Assembly: GCF_003952465.1 (NCBI RefSeq)
Contig: NZ_CP034448.1
Location: 7,541,001 to 7,605,000, forward strand
DNA: 64,000 nt
Direction of reading: 5' to 3'
From: Mesorhizobium sp. M1B.F.Ca.ET.045.04.1.1
GTDB lineage: Bacteria > Pseudomonadota > Alphaproteobacteria > Rhizobiales > Rhizobiaceae
The notes beneath the pieces are model-generated. The model made no database searches. It was given only the letters and a program-made list of their open reading frames with translations, and had not been told where the DNA came from. This document shows positions 29,283-38,079 of the stretch, piece by piece (the stretch's first letter is position 1; each line of letters opens with the position of its first letter). A program made the position numbers and the translations under genes.

Positions 29283-32200
29283 CACGCTGCCTCCGAATGA
29301 GCGATCATCCGGTGGCGCTCAAGCAATCGGTCGAGCACGTCCAGATTGTTGGCCGGCACGAAAAGCCGCGTGGACCATGAAATGATTTCGGTGAAGCAAC
29401 CGAGTGCCTTCAACGCCGGCAGGTCGGACGCAGAATGGCCGACGATTTCAAGGCGGGGCTCACCCATGACACGAGAGCGTTTCAGGGTGAGACCGCCGGA
29501 AACATCGACGCTTGCGCCGCGTTCCATGACCGCTTCGAGCATTTCGGCGGCCGTCATGTCCACAGCAGCGTCGATACCAAGGGCGCGATAGACGGTTGAA
29601 AGCTGGTCTGTCGTCACGAGGCGGCCGAGTACGCGTTCACCGTCGTTGGTTTCGAGCCGATAGACTCGGCAGTTGTCACTTGGAAGCTTGTTCCAGATCG
29701 GCAGCAGAAGGCCAGAGATCAAGGTCAGGCGACGCGTCGAAAACTCCGGCACCTGCGACACCTCGTCGGACCAGGCCTGCTCGAATTCGGCATCTGTAGC
29801 CGCCTTCCAATGGGTTAGTCCAAGTTCCGCCTCGAAAAGCTTCTCGCGGTGCATCGGCCGGGTGAGCTGCACGCGTCGGACGGGCGCGCCGTCCTCATCC
29901 ATTACACTCGGGGCCGATTGCATCAACGCGGCGCGACCGGACTTTGCATTGACCAGCAAACTTGCCGAACGATCTGATGCCGCGATCTGGCAGACCATCT
30001 CGAGCGAGAGCGGCTTGTTGCGCGTCGTCTCATCGATGGTCAGGGCCAGCGTCCTCGCGCCGCTGGCGGCATGCTCATGGATGATGCGGCGTTCGATGAC
30101 ATCGAAGCGCTCTGCCGTGAGCGTTTCGAGGCCGATATCGAGCGTGCCTGCGCGCAGCGCGTCATCGACGATCTTCTCCAGCAACATTTCGAACGTCTCG
30201 AAGATGGCGTTCTGCATGTCGATGGTGAGTGCCAGACAGCGATTGAGGAATTGCGAGATCGGCGGCAACTGGTCGAGCAGCGAACCGGCAGAATCGGTAA
30301 TGTTAAGGCCCGTCATGTCGACGAATTGAGTGAGAGAGCAGGCATCGACCTTGCCGCGGACAAGATTGGAAAAGAACTGGCGCAGCGCTACGCGCGCGTA
30401 TGGGCTTTCCAGATTGTCCTCGGGGCGGAACATACCTTGGCCACCAGTCTGGCGCTGCCCCTTGGTGATCGCACCAAGGGTATCGAGCCGACGGGCAATC
30501 GTCGAAAGGAAGCGCTTTTCGCCCTTGACGTTCGTGGCGCATGGCCGGAACAGCGGCGGTTGTGCCTGATTGGTGCGATGCGTGCGACCGAGTCCTTGGA
30601 TGGCATTATCGGCACGCCAGCCGGGTTCAAGGAGATAGTGTACGCGCAGACGCTGATTTTTGACCGTGAGGTCGGCATGATAGGAACGACCCGTGCCACC
30701 GGCGTCGGAAAAGATCAGCACGCGTTTGTCGTCATTCATGTAAGCATGCGCATCACTGAGGTTTGAGGAACCCGGGCGGCGTTCAACGCAAAGCCGTCCA
30801 TCCGACGTACGAACAATGCGTCGAGAGCGGCCGGTCACCTCGGCAACCCGGTCTTTCCCGAAATGCCAAAGCACCTGGTCGAGCGCTCCGTGGACAGGGG
30901 GAAGAGCGCAAAGATGCTCGATCATGCGGTCGCGCCGCTCAAGGGCCTCACGGCACTGGATCGGGTTTCCGGCTGCGTCACGCGCCGGCCTTGAACGCAG
31001 ATTGCCGTCCTCGTCGGTGTACGGCTCGAACAGCTGTGTCGGGAACGCGTGCTGGAGGTAGGAGACAATGTATTCCCTAGGTGATGTGTCGCATGAAAGG
31101 TCGTTCCATTCCGACGCGGGGATTTCAGCAAGACGCCGATCAAGCAGGGCTTCGCTCGTCGAGACGATCTGGATGACAGCGGAATGACCGGCGGCGATGT
31201 CGCCTTCGATGGCCTTGATCAGCGAAGGGCATTTCATGGCCGTAATTAGATGGCTAAAGAAACGCTGCTTGGTGCTCTCGAAACAACTGCGCGCCGCCGA
31301 CTTCGCCTGCCCGTTGAGAGTCCCTTCCTCCGAAGTGATGCCGGAGGCCAAAAGCGCCTGTTCGAGATTTGCATGAATCACCTGGTACCCGACCGCGTAC
31401 TCATCGTAGATGGCGCGTTGTGCATCGGTGAGCTCGTGGACGAGCATTTCGTATTCGACACCTTGGAACGAGATCGAACGCGCCATGTAGAGGCCGAGGG
31501 CCTTCAAATCGCGCGAGATCACTTCCATTGCGGCGATACCGCCAGATTCCATGGCGCCGACGAAATCGGCACGCGAAGCGAAGGGGAAGTCGCCTGTGGC
31601 CCACAGGCCGAGACGGCTGGCATAAGCGAGATTGGCGACAGTCGTCGCGCCGGTGGCCGAAACATAGAGGATGCGCGCGTCAGGGACTGCATTTTGCAGG
31701 CGAAGACCGGCGAGCCCCTGTTCTGAAGGCTTCTTTTCGCCGCGCTCGCCTTTGTCTCCGGCAGCATTGGCCATGGCGTGGGCCTCGTCGAAGGCGATGA
31801 CGCCGTCAAAATCTTGGCCCAGCCAGTCGATCAGTTGCTGGAGACGGCTTGCCTTCAGCTTGCCATCGCCATCCTGTCTCTCGGCTGTGCGCAATGTGGC
31901 GTAGGTGACGAACAGGATGCCCTGCTCCAGCTTGATGGGCGCCCCCTGGCGGAAACGGGCGAGCGGCACGACGTCGGAAGCCGCACCGCCAAGTGCGGTC
32001 CAGTCTCGCACAGAATCTGAGAGCAAGGTCTCGGATTTCGAGACCCACACGGCCCTGCGACGGCCTTTGAGAAAATTGTCCATGATGACGCCAGCGACCT
32101 GTCGGCCCTTGCCGCAACCGGTTCCGTCACCGAGATACCAGCCACGACGTAGCCTGAAGGATTTTTCGGCATCTTCGGGCGCGGCCGTCAGCTGGTCATA

Positions 32201-33634
32201 GGTGTCATTGACCGTGTAAGTGCCGGACAGATGCCCATTGTGCGCCTCGCCGGCATAGATCACGCTTTCGATCTGCGCATCGGAAAGCGCCCCGGTCGAA
32301 ATGAGGGAGTTCGGCAAGGTCGGCCGATAGGAGGGGAGGGGTGGCGCGATCGACGCCATTGCGGCCGATTGAACGAGAGCGGTCGGATGCGCGAAAGCGC
32401 CGATGATGTTGATGGCCTGGACGCGATAGGGCTCGTACAGGCTGGCGGGCTGCGCCGAGGTTTCGGCGTTTTCCGTGCGGGGCTCATAGTCGATTTCAGC
32501 GAAATCGGCTTTGTCGAGCGGGTGCCGCGTCGCTTCTGCTGCATCGGCGCGGGCCTGTGCACGCGCCTTGTCGCGCAAGGCCATGATGCTGTGCGCCGGC
32601 TTTGCAGTATTGAGAGAGATGGCGGGGGAGGTGACCCTGTTGCGTGCGGGCACACCGACGATGACGCGCGCGAGAAGCTCGGCGCATGAGGCGGCCGCCT
32701 GCGCGTGCAGCGCAGGAGCCGTTACGGAACCGGTCTCCTTGTCGATTACGGTGAGACGGGTTTCGAAACTGGTGCCGTGGCTGGCATAGACCCGACCCGA
32801 AATCGCGGAGCTGAAGCGTATAGCAGCACGGTCTTCGATCGAGCGAAAGAAGTCGCCCGACTGGCTGGAGCCGGGAGCAAAATTCGAGCCCGAGATCATA
32901 ACAAGACGACCGCCAGGTGCGAGGCGAGCCAGCGCAGAGCGGACATGCTGCATGGTCGCGGCGCGGAACCGGCCTTCGACATTCGGTGCGACCGAGAATG
33001 GCGGGTTCATCAGCACGATTGAGGGTAAAAGGGCGGCATCCAGACGATCGTGGATGGTGGCAGCATCGTGGCGTGTGACCGTTGTGCCGAAAAGGTCGCC
33101 GAGGAGCTGTGCGCGATCGGCGGCGAGCTCGTTGAGCAGGAGATCGGCACCGGCGATGCGGGCGTAGCAAGCCATCATACCGGTGCCGGCGGATGGTTCG
33201 AGCAAAGTATCGTCAGCGCAAATACCGCCCGCATGGGCAGCAACGAAAGCGAGCGGCAGTGGCGTTGAGAATTGCTGCAAGCGCTGCGATTCTTCGGAAC
33301 GACGGGTCTGTGTTGGTACGAGCGCGGAGATCCGCTCGATCATCGCCAGTTCTGCGGCCGGATCGGCCGCCTGCCGGCGAATGCGGGGACCATATTTGAG
33401 CATGAACAGGATTTGAGCGCATTCGAGCGCTTCATAGGCATCCTTCCAGACCCATGCGCCATTGGCATCTGTGTCGCCATACGCGGATTCGACGGCGTGG
33501 CGCAGCATGACCGTCGAAATCGATTTTCCGGTTTCGAGCAAGTGAAGGAGAGAGCGCGCCGCCTCCATGAGCGAGACGGCGGCGGGACGAGGGGCATGGG
33601 AAAGAGCGCCGCTAGGGCTGACGGGCATGTTCAT
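29282..33634 (-). CDS. Strawberry-notch-type helicase fused to N6-adenine methyltransferase domain
   Basis: The 1450-aa protein has an N-terminal methyltransferase domain (EPSAGTG at 146-152, NPPF at 210-213). The strawberry-notch-like SF2 helicase module follows, with Walker A-like GDGTGCGKGR at 502-511 and DEAH at 616-619. Motif VI-like QGLGRTHRTNQ lies further on, where a C-terminal helicase domain also occurs. Such proteins are common on rhizobial plasmids, ICEs and phages, where they may protect or remodel incoming DNA. The gene carries the shared structured leader and is coupled to the Toprim gene. Confidence 0.92.
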   Translation of the reverse strand: MNMPVSPSGALSHAPRPAAVSLMEAARSLLHLLETGKSISTVMLRHAVESAYGDTDANGAWVWKDAYEALECAQILFMLKYGPRIRRQAADPAAELAMIERISALVPTQTRRSEESQRLQQFSTPLPLAFVAAHAGGICADDTLLEPSAGTGMMACYARIAGADLLLNELAADRAQLLGDLFGTTVTRHDAATIHDRLDAALLPSIVLMNPPFSVAPNVEGRFRAATMQHVRSALARLAPGGRLVMISGSNFAPGSSQSGDFFRSIEDRAAIRFSSAISGRVYASHGTSFETRLTVIDKETGSVTAPALHAQAAASCAELLARVIVGVPARNRVTSPAISLNTAKPAHSIMALRDKARAQARADAAEATRHPLDKADFAEIDYEPRTENAETSAQPASLYEPYRVQAINIIGAFAHPTALVQSAAMASIAPPLPSYRPTLPNSLISTGALSDAQIESVIYAGEAHNGHLSGTYTVNDTYDQLTAAPEDAEKSFRLRRGWYLGDGTGCGKGRQVAGVIMDNFLKGRRRAVWVSKSETLLSDSVRDWTALGGAASDVVPLARFRQGAPIKLEQGILFVTYATLRTAERQDGDGKLKASRLQQLIDWLGQDFDGVIAFDEAHAMANAAGDKGERGEKKPSEQGLAGLRLQNAVPDARILYVSATGATTVANLAYASRLGLWATGDFPFASRADFVGAMESGGIAAMEVISRDLKALGLYMARSISFQGVEYEMLVHELTDAQRAIYDEYAVGYQVIHANLEQALLASGITSEEGTLNGQAKSAARSCFESTKQRFFSHLITAMKCPSLIKAIEGDIAAGHSAVIQIVSTSEALLDRRLAEIPASEWNDLSCDTSPREYIVSYLQHAFPTQLFEPYTDEDGNLRSRPARDAAGNPIQCREALERRDRMIEHLCALPPVHGALDQVLWHFGKDRVAEVTGRSRRIVRTSDGRLCVERRPGSSNLSDAHAYMNDDKRVLIFSDAGGTGRSYHADLTVKNQRLRVHYLLEPGWRADNAIQGLGRTHRTNQAQPPLFRPCATNVKGEKRFLSTIARRLDTLGAITKGQRQTGGQGMFRPEDNLESPYARVALRQFFSNLVRGKVDACSLTQFVDMTGLNITDSAGSLLDQLPPISQFLNRCLALTIDMQNAIFETFEMLLEKIVDDALRAGTLDIGLETLTAERFDVIERRIIHEHAASGARTLALTIDETTRNKPLSLEMVCQIAASDRSASLLVNAKSGRAALMQSAPSVMDEDGAPVRRVQLTRPMHREKLFEAELGLTHWKAATDAEFEQAWSDEVSQVPEFSTRRLTLISGLLLPIWNKLPSDNCRVYRLETNDGERVLGRLVTTDQLSTVYRALGIDAAVDMTAAEMLEAVMERGASVDVSGGLTLKRSRVMGEPRLEIVGHSASDLPALKALGCFTEIISWSTRLFVPANNLDVLDRLLERHRMIAHSEAA

Positions 33635-33725
33635 GAAGGCCTCCGGGTTTCAAGGAAAGTCTCCCCGGCGGCTCTCTTTGGCCGCGGGAAGGCTTGCCCT
33701 TCCCGGCCTGCCTCTCACTCTTTTC
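33635..33725 (-). promoter_or_regulatory. Structured 5' leader, copy 1 (helicase-methylase gene)
   Basis: On the minus strand the leader reads AGAG-rich sequence, a GC hairpin (33686-33704, GGGAAGGGC/GCCTTCCC), then AGAGAG, GGGGAGACTTTCC, and CCCGGAGG before the ATG. The same order occurs before three other genes or remnants in the window. This is the most divergent of the four copies. Confidence 0.5.
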
Positions 33726-33733
33726 TGGAAAGC

Positions 33734-34297
33734 CTAGCCGAAACGGCGGCCGATCTCGGTGAAGGTATAGCCGTTGGCCATGATCGTCTCGTCGACGGCC
33801 TCATTGGACGTGCGGCCGTCATATTCCTGCTCGAGCTGGCAGTAGAGCCAGCGCGGCAGATCCCGCAGCGCCTCGATCACCACATCGTCGCTTTCGCCAG
33901 CGATCTCCTGGTAGCTCGGGCTGTCGCGTTCGACGGAAACGGACATGCAAAATTGGTGGTAGCAGTGGCCCCGATGAGTCGTTTCGGCGGTCAGTTGGTA
34001 GAAATTACGGGTCTGCGCCTGCTGCAACCTGTCGGCGATCCGATGCAGCGTTTCGTCCAGCGGGGCATGGCCGCGGATTTTTTGCCTGCTCCCCTTGGCT
34101 TAGGAATACGCTTCGAAACATGCGCCGTCCCCCCGGCTCCAGAAGCCGGAGAACCAGATGCGGGGCTTCGGGCGGGTTCTTCCATTCATTAAAGGAATGG
34201 ATCGGGCTTTGGGACGGATGCAGGCGCGTGCCTCGTCCTTGGCTGCGTCGGAGAGTTCGCTGAGGCGCAAGACGGTTGTTTCGATAATCTCAGGCAT
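33734..34297 (-). pseudogene. Broken gene related to 'antitoxin of toxin-antitoxin stability system' proteins
   Basis: The frame from the ATG at 34297 (GGGAGG upstream) to 33734 is continuous except for one in-frame TAA at 34102-34100. The protein reads MPEIIETTVLRLSELSDAAK...WFSGFWSRGDGACFEAYS, stop, then AKGSRQKIRGHAPLDETLHRIADRL and on to FTEIGRRFG. From memory of the family the stop replaces a Tyr codon (YSYAKG). The segment before WFSGFW also looks about 30 residues short. Intact relatives are about 200-aa proteins on rhizobial mobile elements. The second half has its own possible start and could still be made. Confidence 0.65.
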
Positions 34298-34804
34298 TGG
34301 AGGCCTCCCTGGAGTGAGAAGAAAGCATCGTCCGAGATCGCTTGGTGACCACGAGCACCTGATTGGCGACATCAAAATCAGTGTGTTGGAACCGACAGAA
34401 TCGAATGCGCAGGATCGGAGGTTTCCTCGAGGCAGTCAAAAGCCATACGCTCGATCGCATGAGGAACTGTCAGTTCGAGACGGGGTCCGGCAGTGCCAAA
34501 TGCAGGATTGCGAGGGTGACACCGGCGAGGCTTACGCGATACTCGACGCGAATTTGGTTTTCGGAAATTGAGCCGCGAAGATGCCTACAAACTACGCTGC
34601 GAAATCAGATCGCGTTGAAATTTGCGGGCGATCTCGTCACGCGGAGGAAGGTTCTTGAAAAGGGGATTGCGATCAACAGTCGAGCTTTCGATGAAGCCGT
34701 GTTTGCGGTTGGCGCGATGTTCCCCAGGCATCGTGTTGACGAAAATTAGGAACGCCATTCAAGCGGCGAAAAAGGCCAAGGACGGCTTTCAGAGGGCTCT
34801 GACT
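34298..34804. other. Intergenic region, nothing recognised
   Basis: About 500 bases with only short, unsupported frames. It separates the broken antitoxin-like gene from the next minus-strand gene. Confidence 0.4.
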
Positions 34805-35347
34805 TTATCGGTTCGGCCTTTTCCCGAATGTTGGCTGTCCGCCACCGTGCGGTCGTGATGCGCCTGTCTGTGGGTGATGGGCGGCGGGCGGCGGCGTGCT
34901 TCGATAGGCTTCGATCTTGTTTTCCCAAACCTCTGACACGGGAGGAATGTCAGCCTTCGGAGCCAGTTCCCCTGATTGAGCGCGCTCAGAGGCCGCATCG
35001 CCTGGGAATTGAAACCCTGCCGCCGAAATTTCCATCAGTTCCTTTGCGCTACCAGATAGCAGTAGCTTTCGGCCGTCTTTGAACAGAACCGCTAACGCCT
35101 GTTCCTTCCCCCGCGCCGCCATTCCGCCCAAAATGGCCCCGACTGGCCCTAGGACCAAGGCACCGGCAAGGCCCCATCCCATGGTCTTTCCAAAGTTTGC
35201 CCTGTTCTCTTCGGTGATGAGAGCCGTGCGCTCGATCTCCATAAGTAGCATTGCTTCAACGGAGAATGTGGATTTCTGAATTTTCAGCACGCCACGGCTA
35301 TATGACACAGCGCTGCCGTTCTTCCAATCGCCGCCTATTACCTTCAT
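34805..35347 (-). CDS. Hypothetical protein with Gly-rich hydrophobic segment
   Basis: I start at the ATG at 35347 (180 aa); a TTG at 35368 is in frame. The N-terminus (MKVIGGDWKNGSAVSYSRG) looks like a beta-rich domain found in small phage/bacterial proteins. A glycine-zipper-like hydrophobic segment follows in the middle (MGWGLAGALVLGPVGAILGGMAA), and a disordered Pro/His-rich tail ends the protein. Function unknown; possibly membrane-associated. Confidence 0.6.
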   Translation of the reverse strand: MKVIGGDWKNGSAVSYSRGVLKIQKSTFSVEAMLLMEIERTALITEENRANFGKTMGWGLAGALVLGPVGAILGGMAARGKEQALAVLFKDGRKLLLSGSAKELMEISAAGFQFPGDAASERAQSGELAPKADIPPVSEVWENKIEAYRSTPPPAAHHPQTGASRPHGGGQPTFGKRPNR

Positions 35348-35517
35348 CGCGAGGCCCCACCATTCCAACTTCCGAATGATAAAACGTTTGCTCTCAATGT
35401 AGTGTTAATGGCGTTATCGAGCGCGTTTGAGACGCTTGATTCCAGCTGCGTCTAACCCTGCTTATTTCACAGATTCTCACAAATCGGCGCGGTCATTTAG
35501 CTAAGTATTGAAAAGTC

Positions 35518-35545
35518 TGGTACGTCCAAGGGGAATCGAACCCCC
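35518..35545 (-). repeat. tRNA 3'-end-like fragment, candidate attachment site
   Basis: The minus strand contains GGGGG-TTCGATT-CCCCT (a T arm), then seven bases TGGACGT, A and CCA, i.e. the 28-base 3' end of a tRNA. The matching 5' acceptor strand, D arm and anticodon arm are not found upstream. Such 3' fragments are left when an integrative element recombines in a tRNA gene. Confidence 0.5.
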
Positions 35546-35733
35546 GTTACCGTCGTGAAAGTGTTGCTTGACGCTTTGCCGGTTGCGCTTTTGCCTGACA
35601 CACTTGCTCGCGCCAATGTCATGCGTGTCAACAACGACCTCAAAGCCGCCCTTAATGCCGCTGCCAGTATCCGCCTTGGACGAATTGGCGGCGCGGGCTG
35701 TGATCTCGCTTAAATCCGCTGATGTCACTCCAA

Positions 35734-36042
35734 TCAGCTCGGCGACCGCCGGCTGAGATGCTTATGCAACGCAGCGACAGCGGCGGAAAAAGAGGCAAAG
35801 GTGCGCTGGCGACCGCCGGTTGAGCAAACCGAGCCCTCATCGGGTGTCCAGAAGGCATAAGGCTTAGAGACCCATGGCAGCTTCTTGTAAGAGTCTCTCG
35901 AAAATCCACGCGCGTTGAAAAGGATCCCGCACCCATCAGCGCGCTTCCATGTCACCGATCGGTTGTCGATGCATACCTCAACTGACCAGCCGACCGTTTC
36001 TTCGTCGGCGGCCGGTTCGATTGGATTTTTCAGCATTGCCAT
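35734..36042 (-). CDS. Hypothetical protein
   Basis: The 102-aa frame has natural composition (VGWSVEVCIDNRSVTWKRADG, LPWVSKPYAFW). No domain, signal or family is recognised. It is one of a series of small accessory genes on the minus strand. Confidence 0.5.
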   Translation of the reverse strand: MAMLKNPIEPAADEETVGWSVEVCIDNRSVTWKRADGCGILFNARGFSRDSYKKLPWVSKPYAFWTPDEGSVCSTGGRQRTFASFSAAVAALHKHLSRRSPS

Positions 36043-36211
36043 CGATTAGTGATCCTTGTGATAGCTTCGGCGTGAGCGTTACGCCTCATCGCCGGGCATA
36101 GGGGCGCTTCGCAGCCTTGGCCGCGCCGGCCGGCCACCGCTTCCGCAATTGCCTAGCGCGCCGCCCCAATGCATCGTTTTCAGCTGCACCTTTGAGCTTA
36201 CCTCTCATCGA

Positions 36212-36559
36212 CTATACCCCGCGCGTCTTGGTGCGCTCTTTGGAGGTCACGAACTTTTCCACCGTCTCGGCGCGGTAGAGGATACGGCCCTGTTTCTTGA
36301 CGTAGCCGAGGCCGCTCCCGAGCACCCGCGAGCGGGCAAGCGTGGCCTTGCTCACCCGAAGGATGCCGGCGAAGATGCCACCATTCGGCACATCGCGATA
36401 CCGCAACCCTGTATCGAGGTTGCGGGCGCGCTTCGAAACGCCGAGGCGATGCGCGAAGTCCGCCGTAAGTGGGTAGGGTTTACCGAGGATGGTCGGTGCG
36501 AGAATAGGCATCTCGCCGCCCGGCATGTCTGACAAGATCACTGATTTCAGTTCTTGCAT
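36212..36559 (-). CDS. Hypothetical protein, possible DNA-binding
   Basis: I start at the ATG at 36559 (115 aa); the open frame continues upstream without conserved-looking sequence. A helix-turn-helix-like segment (FAHRLGVSKRARNLDTG) and a second one (LRVSKATLARSRVLGSG...LYRAETVEKFV) suggest a small regulator or excisionase-like protein. Not assigned to a family. Confidence 0.5.
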   Translation of the reverse strand: MQELKSVILSDMPGGEMPILAPTILGKPYPLTADFAHRLGVSKRARNLDTGLRYRDVPNGGIFAGILRVSKATLARSRVLGSGLGYVKKQGRILYRAETVEKFVTSKERTKTRGV

Positions 36560-36669
36560 GGTGCCTAGTCCGAAGGCTCGGTTGAATTGTGCTGCGATGC
36601 GCGGCGGCCTGTTTGGCGAGCGCGCCCTCAACAGCCGCGGAGATTGCCTTGGCGTCTGCGCCGGGGGCG

Positions 36670-36933
36670 TTAACAATGAGGCTTTACGCTAACGAAGGAG
36701 AGGCTGTTCCAAGGCTGCGGATCGGGGGCGCGGCCGACGGCGATCATAGGGCCGATACATGCCAGCTTCGCGACAACGCCGAAGTCGAGCTTGCGGCTGT
36801 CGTAGACGGGCAGGCCTGCAGCGATTGCTTCGGCCTTGATGGTTTCGCAGTCGTAGCCGCTGAGCCAACCATGGCCGTAGTGGAGGGAGAAGCCACCGCG
36901 GCCAATCGATAGGTGACCGCCTTGGGTGGCCAA
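36670..36933 (-). CDS. Small conserved island protein, start disrupted or TTG
   Basis: The 87-aa frame (HLSIGRGGFSLHYGHGWLSGYD, KLACIGPMIAVG) has only a TTG at 36933. An ATG at 36965 reads MTDYT in another frame. Removing two bases (one AC of the ACAC near 36950) would join it as MTDYTYIEKALATQGG. So either the gene starts at TTG or it carries a 2-base insertion. Function unknown. Confidence 0.55.
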   Translation of the reverse strand: MATQGGHLSIGRGGFSLHYGHGWLSGYDCETIKAEAIAAGLPVYDSRKLDFGVVAKLACIGPMIAVGRAPDPQPWNSLSFVSVKPHC

Positions 36934-37029
36934 AGCTTTTTCGATATAGGTGTATAGTCAGTCATCGGGGCGAGCTCCGTGACGGGCGGCCGCGTGCCTT
37001 TCACGCGGTCTGCAGAACCCGTCACGGGC

Positions 37030-37068
37030 AAAAAAAGGGCCACCCTTTGATCAGAAGGGCGGCCCTTT
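37030..37068 (-). terminator. Rho-independent terminator
   Basis: AAAGGGCC...GGCCCTTT stems with an inner CCCTT/AAGGG stem and a short loop are followed on the minus strand by seven T's. It lies 26 bases after the stop of the gene at 37094. Confidence 0.85.
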
Positions 37069-37093
37069 GAGGTTCACGAATGGCGCGATTAAC

Positions 37094-37399
37094 CTATCGG
37101 ACGATGCCGAGTTGCTCGCCAATGCTTGGAGGCGTCGGCGTGCTCGATTCCTTGATCATGGCAACGATGGCCTCGCGGGAGAGGTTGGTAAGATCATAGC
37201 CGCGCGTTCGTGCAGCGCTGACGATGCTTTCCAGCGATGGATATTCTTCAAGGGCCGTTCCGAGCCATAGCTCATGCATTTCGGTATTGGGGTCTGCAAA
37301 GGCTTGAAGAAAAAAGGTGCGCAAGGGCGGGTCGTAGCCGATAACGGCGTCCGGATCAGTCTTCTGCCTTTTGCTGACAGTGAGGGTGTGGCGGCTCAT
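37094..37399 (-). CDS. Hypothetical protein
   Basis: The ATG at 37399 with GGAGA 5 bases upstream gives 101 aa (MSRHTLTVSKRQKTDPDAVIG...). The C-terminal part is helical (SLESIVSAARTRGYDLTNLSREAIVAMIKES). No family is recognised. It forms a tight cluster with the next two genes, ended by the terminator at 37030. Confidence 0.6.
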   Translation of the reverse strand: MSRHTLTVSKRQKTDPDAVIGYDPPLRTFFLQAFADPNTEMHELWLGTALEEYPSLESIVSAARTRGYDLTNLSREAIVAMIKESSTPTPPSIGEQLGIVR

Positions 37400-37412
37400 C
37401 TTGTCTCCAATC

Positions 37413-37610
37413 TCAATATTCATAGGTTCTCGATCCGTCGGGCAGGTCGCAGGCGATCTGGACATGCAGCGATTCCAGTTCGTCGGGCTCATAGTGCCGG
37501 TCGCGCCAGGCGATGGCTTTGTCCGATGACGGGAACGATCTGATATCGGCCTCGCCAATATAGCCGGCGTTCTCGACGACAGTGAATTCTCGTTTCATGG
37601 TCGTGCTCAT
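37413..37610 (-). CDS. Small hypothetical protein
   Basis: A 65-aa protein (MSTTMKREFTVVENAG...WRDRHYEPDELESLHVQ) with GAGGC 5 bases before the ATG. The repeated pattern FPSSDKAIAWRDRHYEP suggests a compact alpha/beta fold. It lies 10 bases after the DUF3085 gene and 13 bases before the 101-aa gene, so the three are co-transcribed. Function unknown. Confidence 0.6.
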   Translation of the reverse strand: MSTTMKREFTVVENAGYIGEADIRSFPSSDKAIAWRDRHYEPDELESLHVQIACDLPDGSRTYEY

Positions 37611-37620
37611 CGCAAGCCTC

Positions 37621-37998
37621 TCAATGCGCGCGTTTTTCGATGAAAGCCGATATCGTGGTTTCGGTGAATTCGAAGATCAGCGGGCTGTCGGCGGCGACCG
37701 CATCGCGCACGAGACAGGCACCGATGAATTCGCGGCCGTCGTCATCGCCGAAGGAATCCCGCTTGGCGGCCCACCATTGATCGAAAGGCATGGTTTCGGG
37801 ATTGCACTCGTGGGCATAGACGATTTGCTTGTGCTTGGTCGCTTTGCCATTGTGCATGAGATAGACGCCCTGATCACCGACCAGCCAGAACCCGGCGGGA
37901 TCCTTGGCGCGGAAACGGCGTCGCAGGCCGAGAGGCCATCTGGATTCTGCGACTGCGAGGAGTTCGCGTATTTTGTCGGCGCGGAAAGTCAGTCGCAT
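37621..37998 (-). CDS. DUF3085 domain-containing protein
   Basis: The 125-aa product matches DUF3085, a family seen with ParB-like and strawberry-notch genes on plasmids and ICEs. Conserved-looking segments are LTFRADKIRELLAVAE and FWLVGDQGVYLMHNG. No catalytic motif is known. It follows the parB-like gene after the terminator at 38028, so it likely has its own promoter or read-through. Confidence 0.78.
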   Translation of the reverse strand: MRLTFRADKIRELLAVAESRWPLGLRRRFRAKDPAGFWLVGDQGVYLMHNGKATKHKQIVYAHECNPETMPFDQWWAAKRDSFGDDDGREFIGACLVRDAVAADSPLIFEFTETTISAFIEKRAH

Positions 37999-38027
37999 AA
38001 CATTGCTCCGTAGCTCTTGATGTGAAA

Positions 38028-38052
38028 ACGGCCCGGTTGTGAGCCGGGCCGT
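38028..38052 (-). terminator. Terminator of the parB-like gene
   Basis: ACGGCCCGG and CCGGGCCGT form a perfect 9-bp stem with a 7-base loop, followed on the minus strand by TTTTCA. It lies 27 bases after the stop at 38080. Confidence 0.75.
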
Positions 38053-38079
38053 CGTGTCGACTGGTTGGAGAGAAAGCGG

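Noticed and set aside
35518..35640. Possible two-piece tmRNA acceptor part or a complete tRNA
   Set aside because: No pairing 5' acceptor strand, D arm or tag-reading frame was found on either side; only the 28-base 3' end is tRNA-like.
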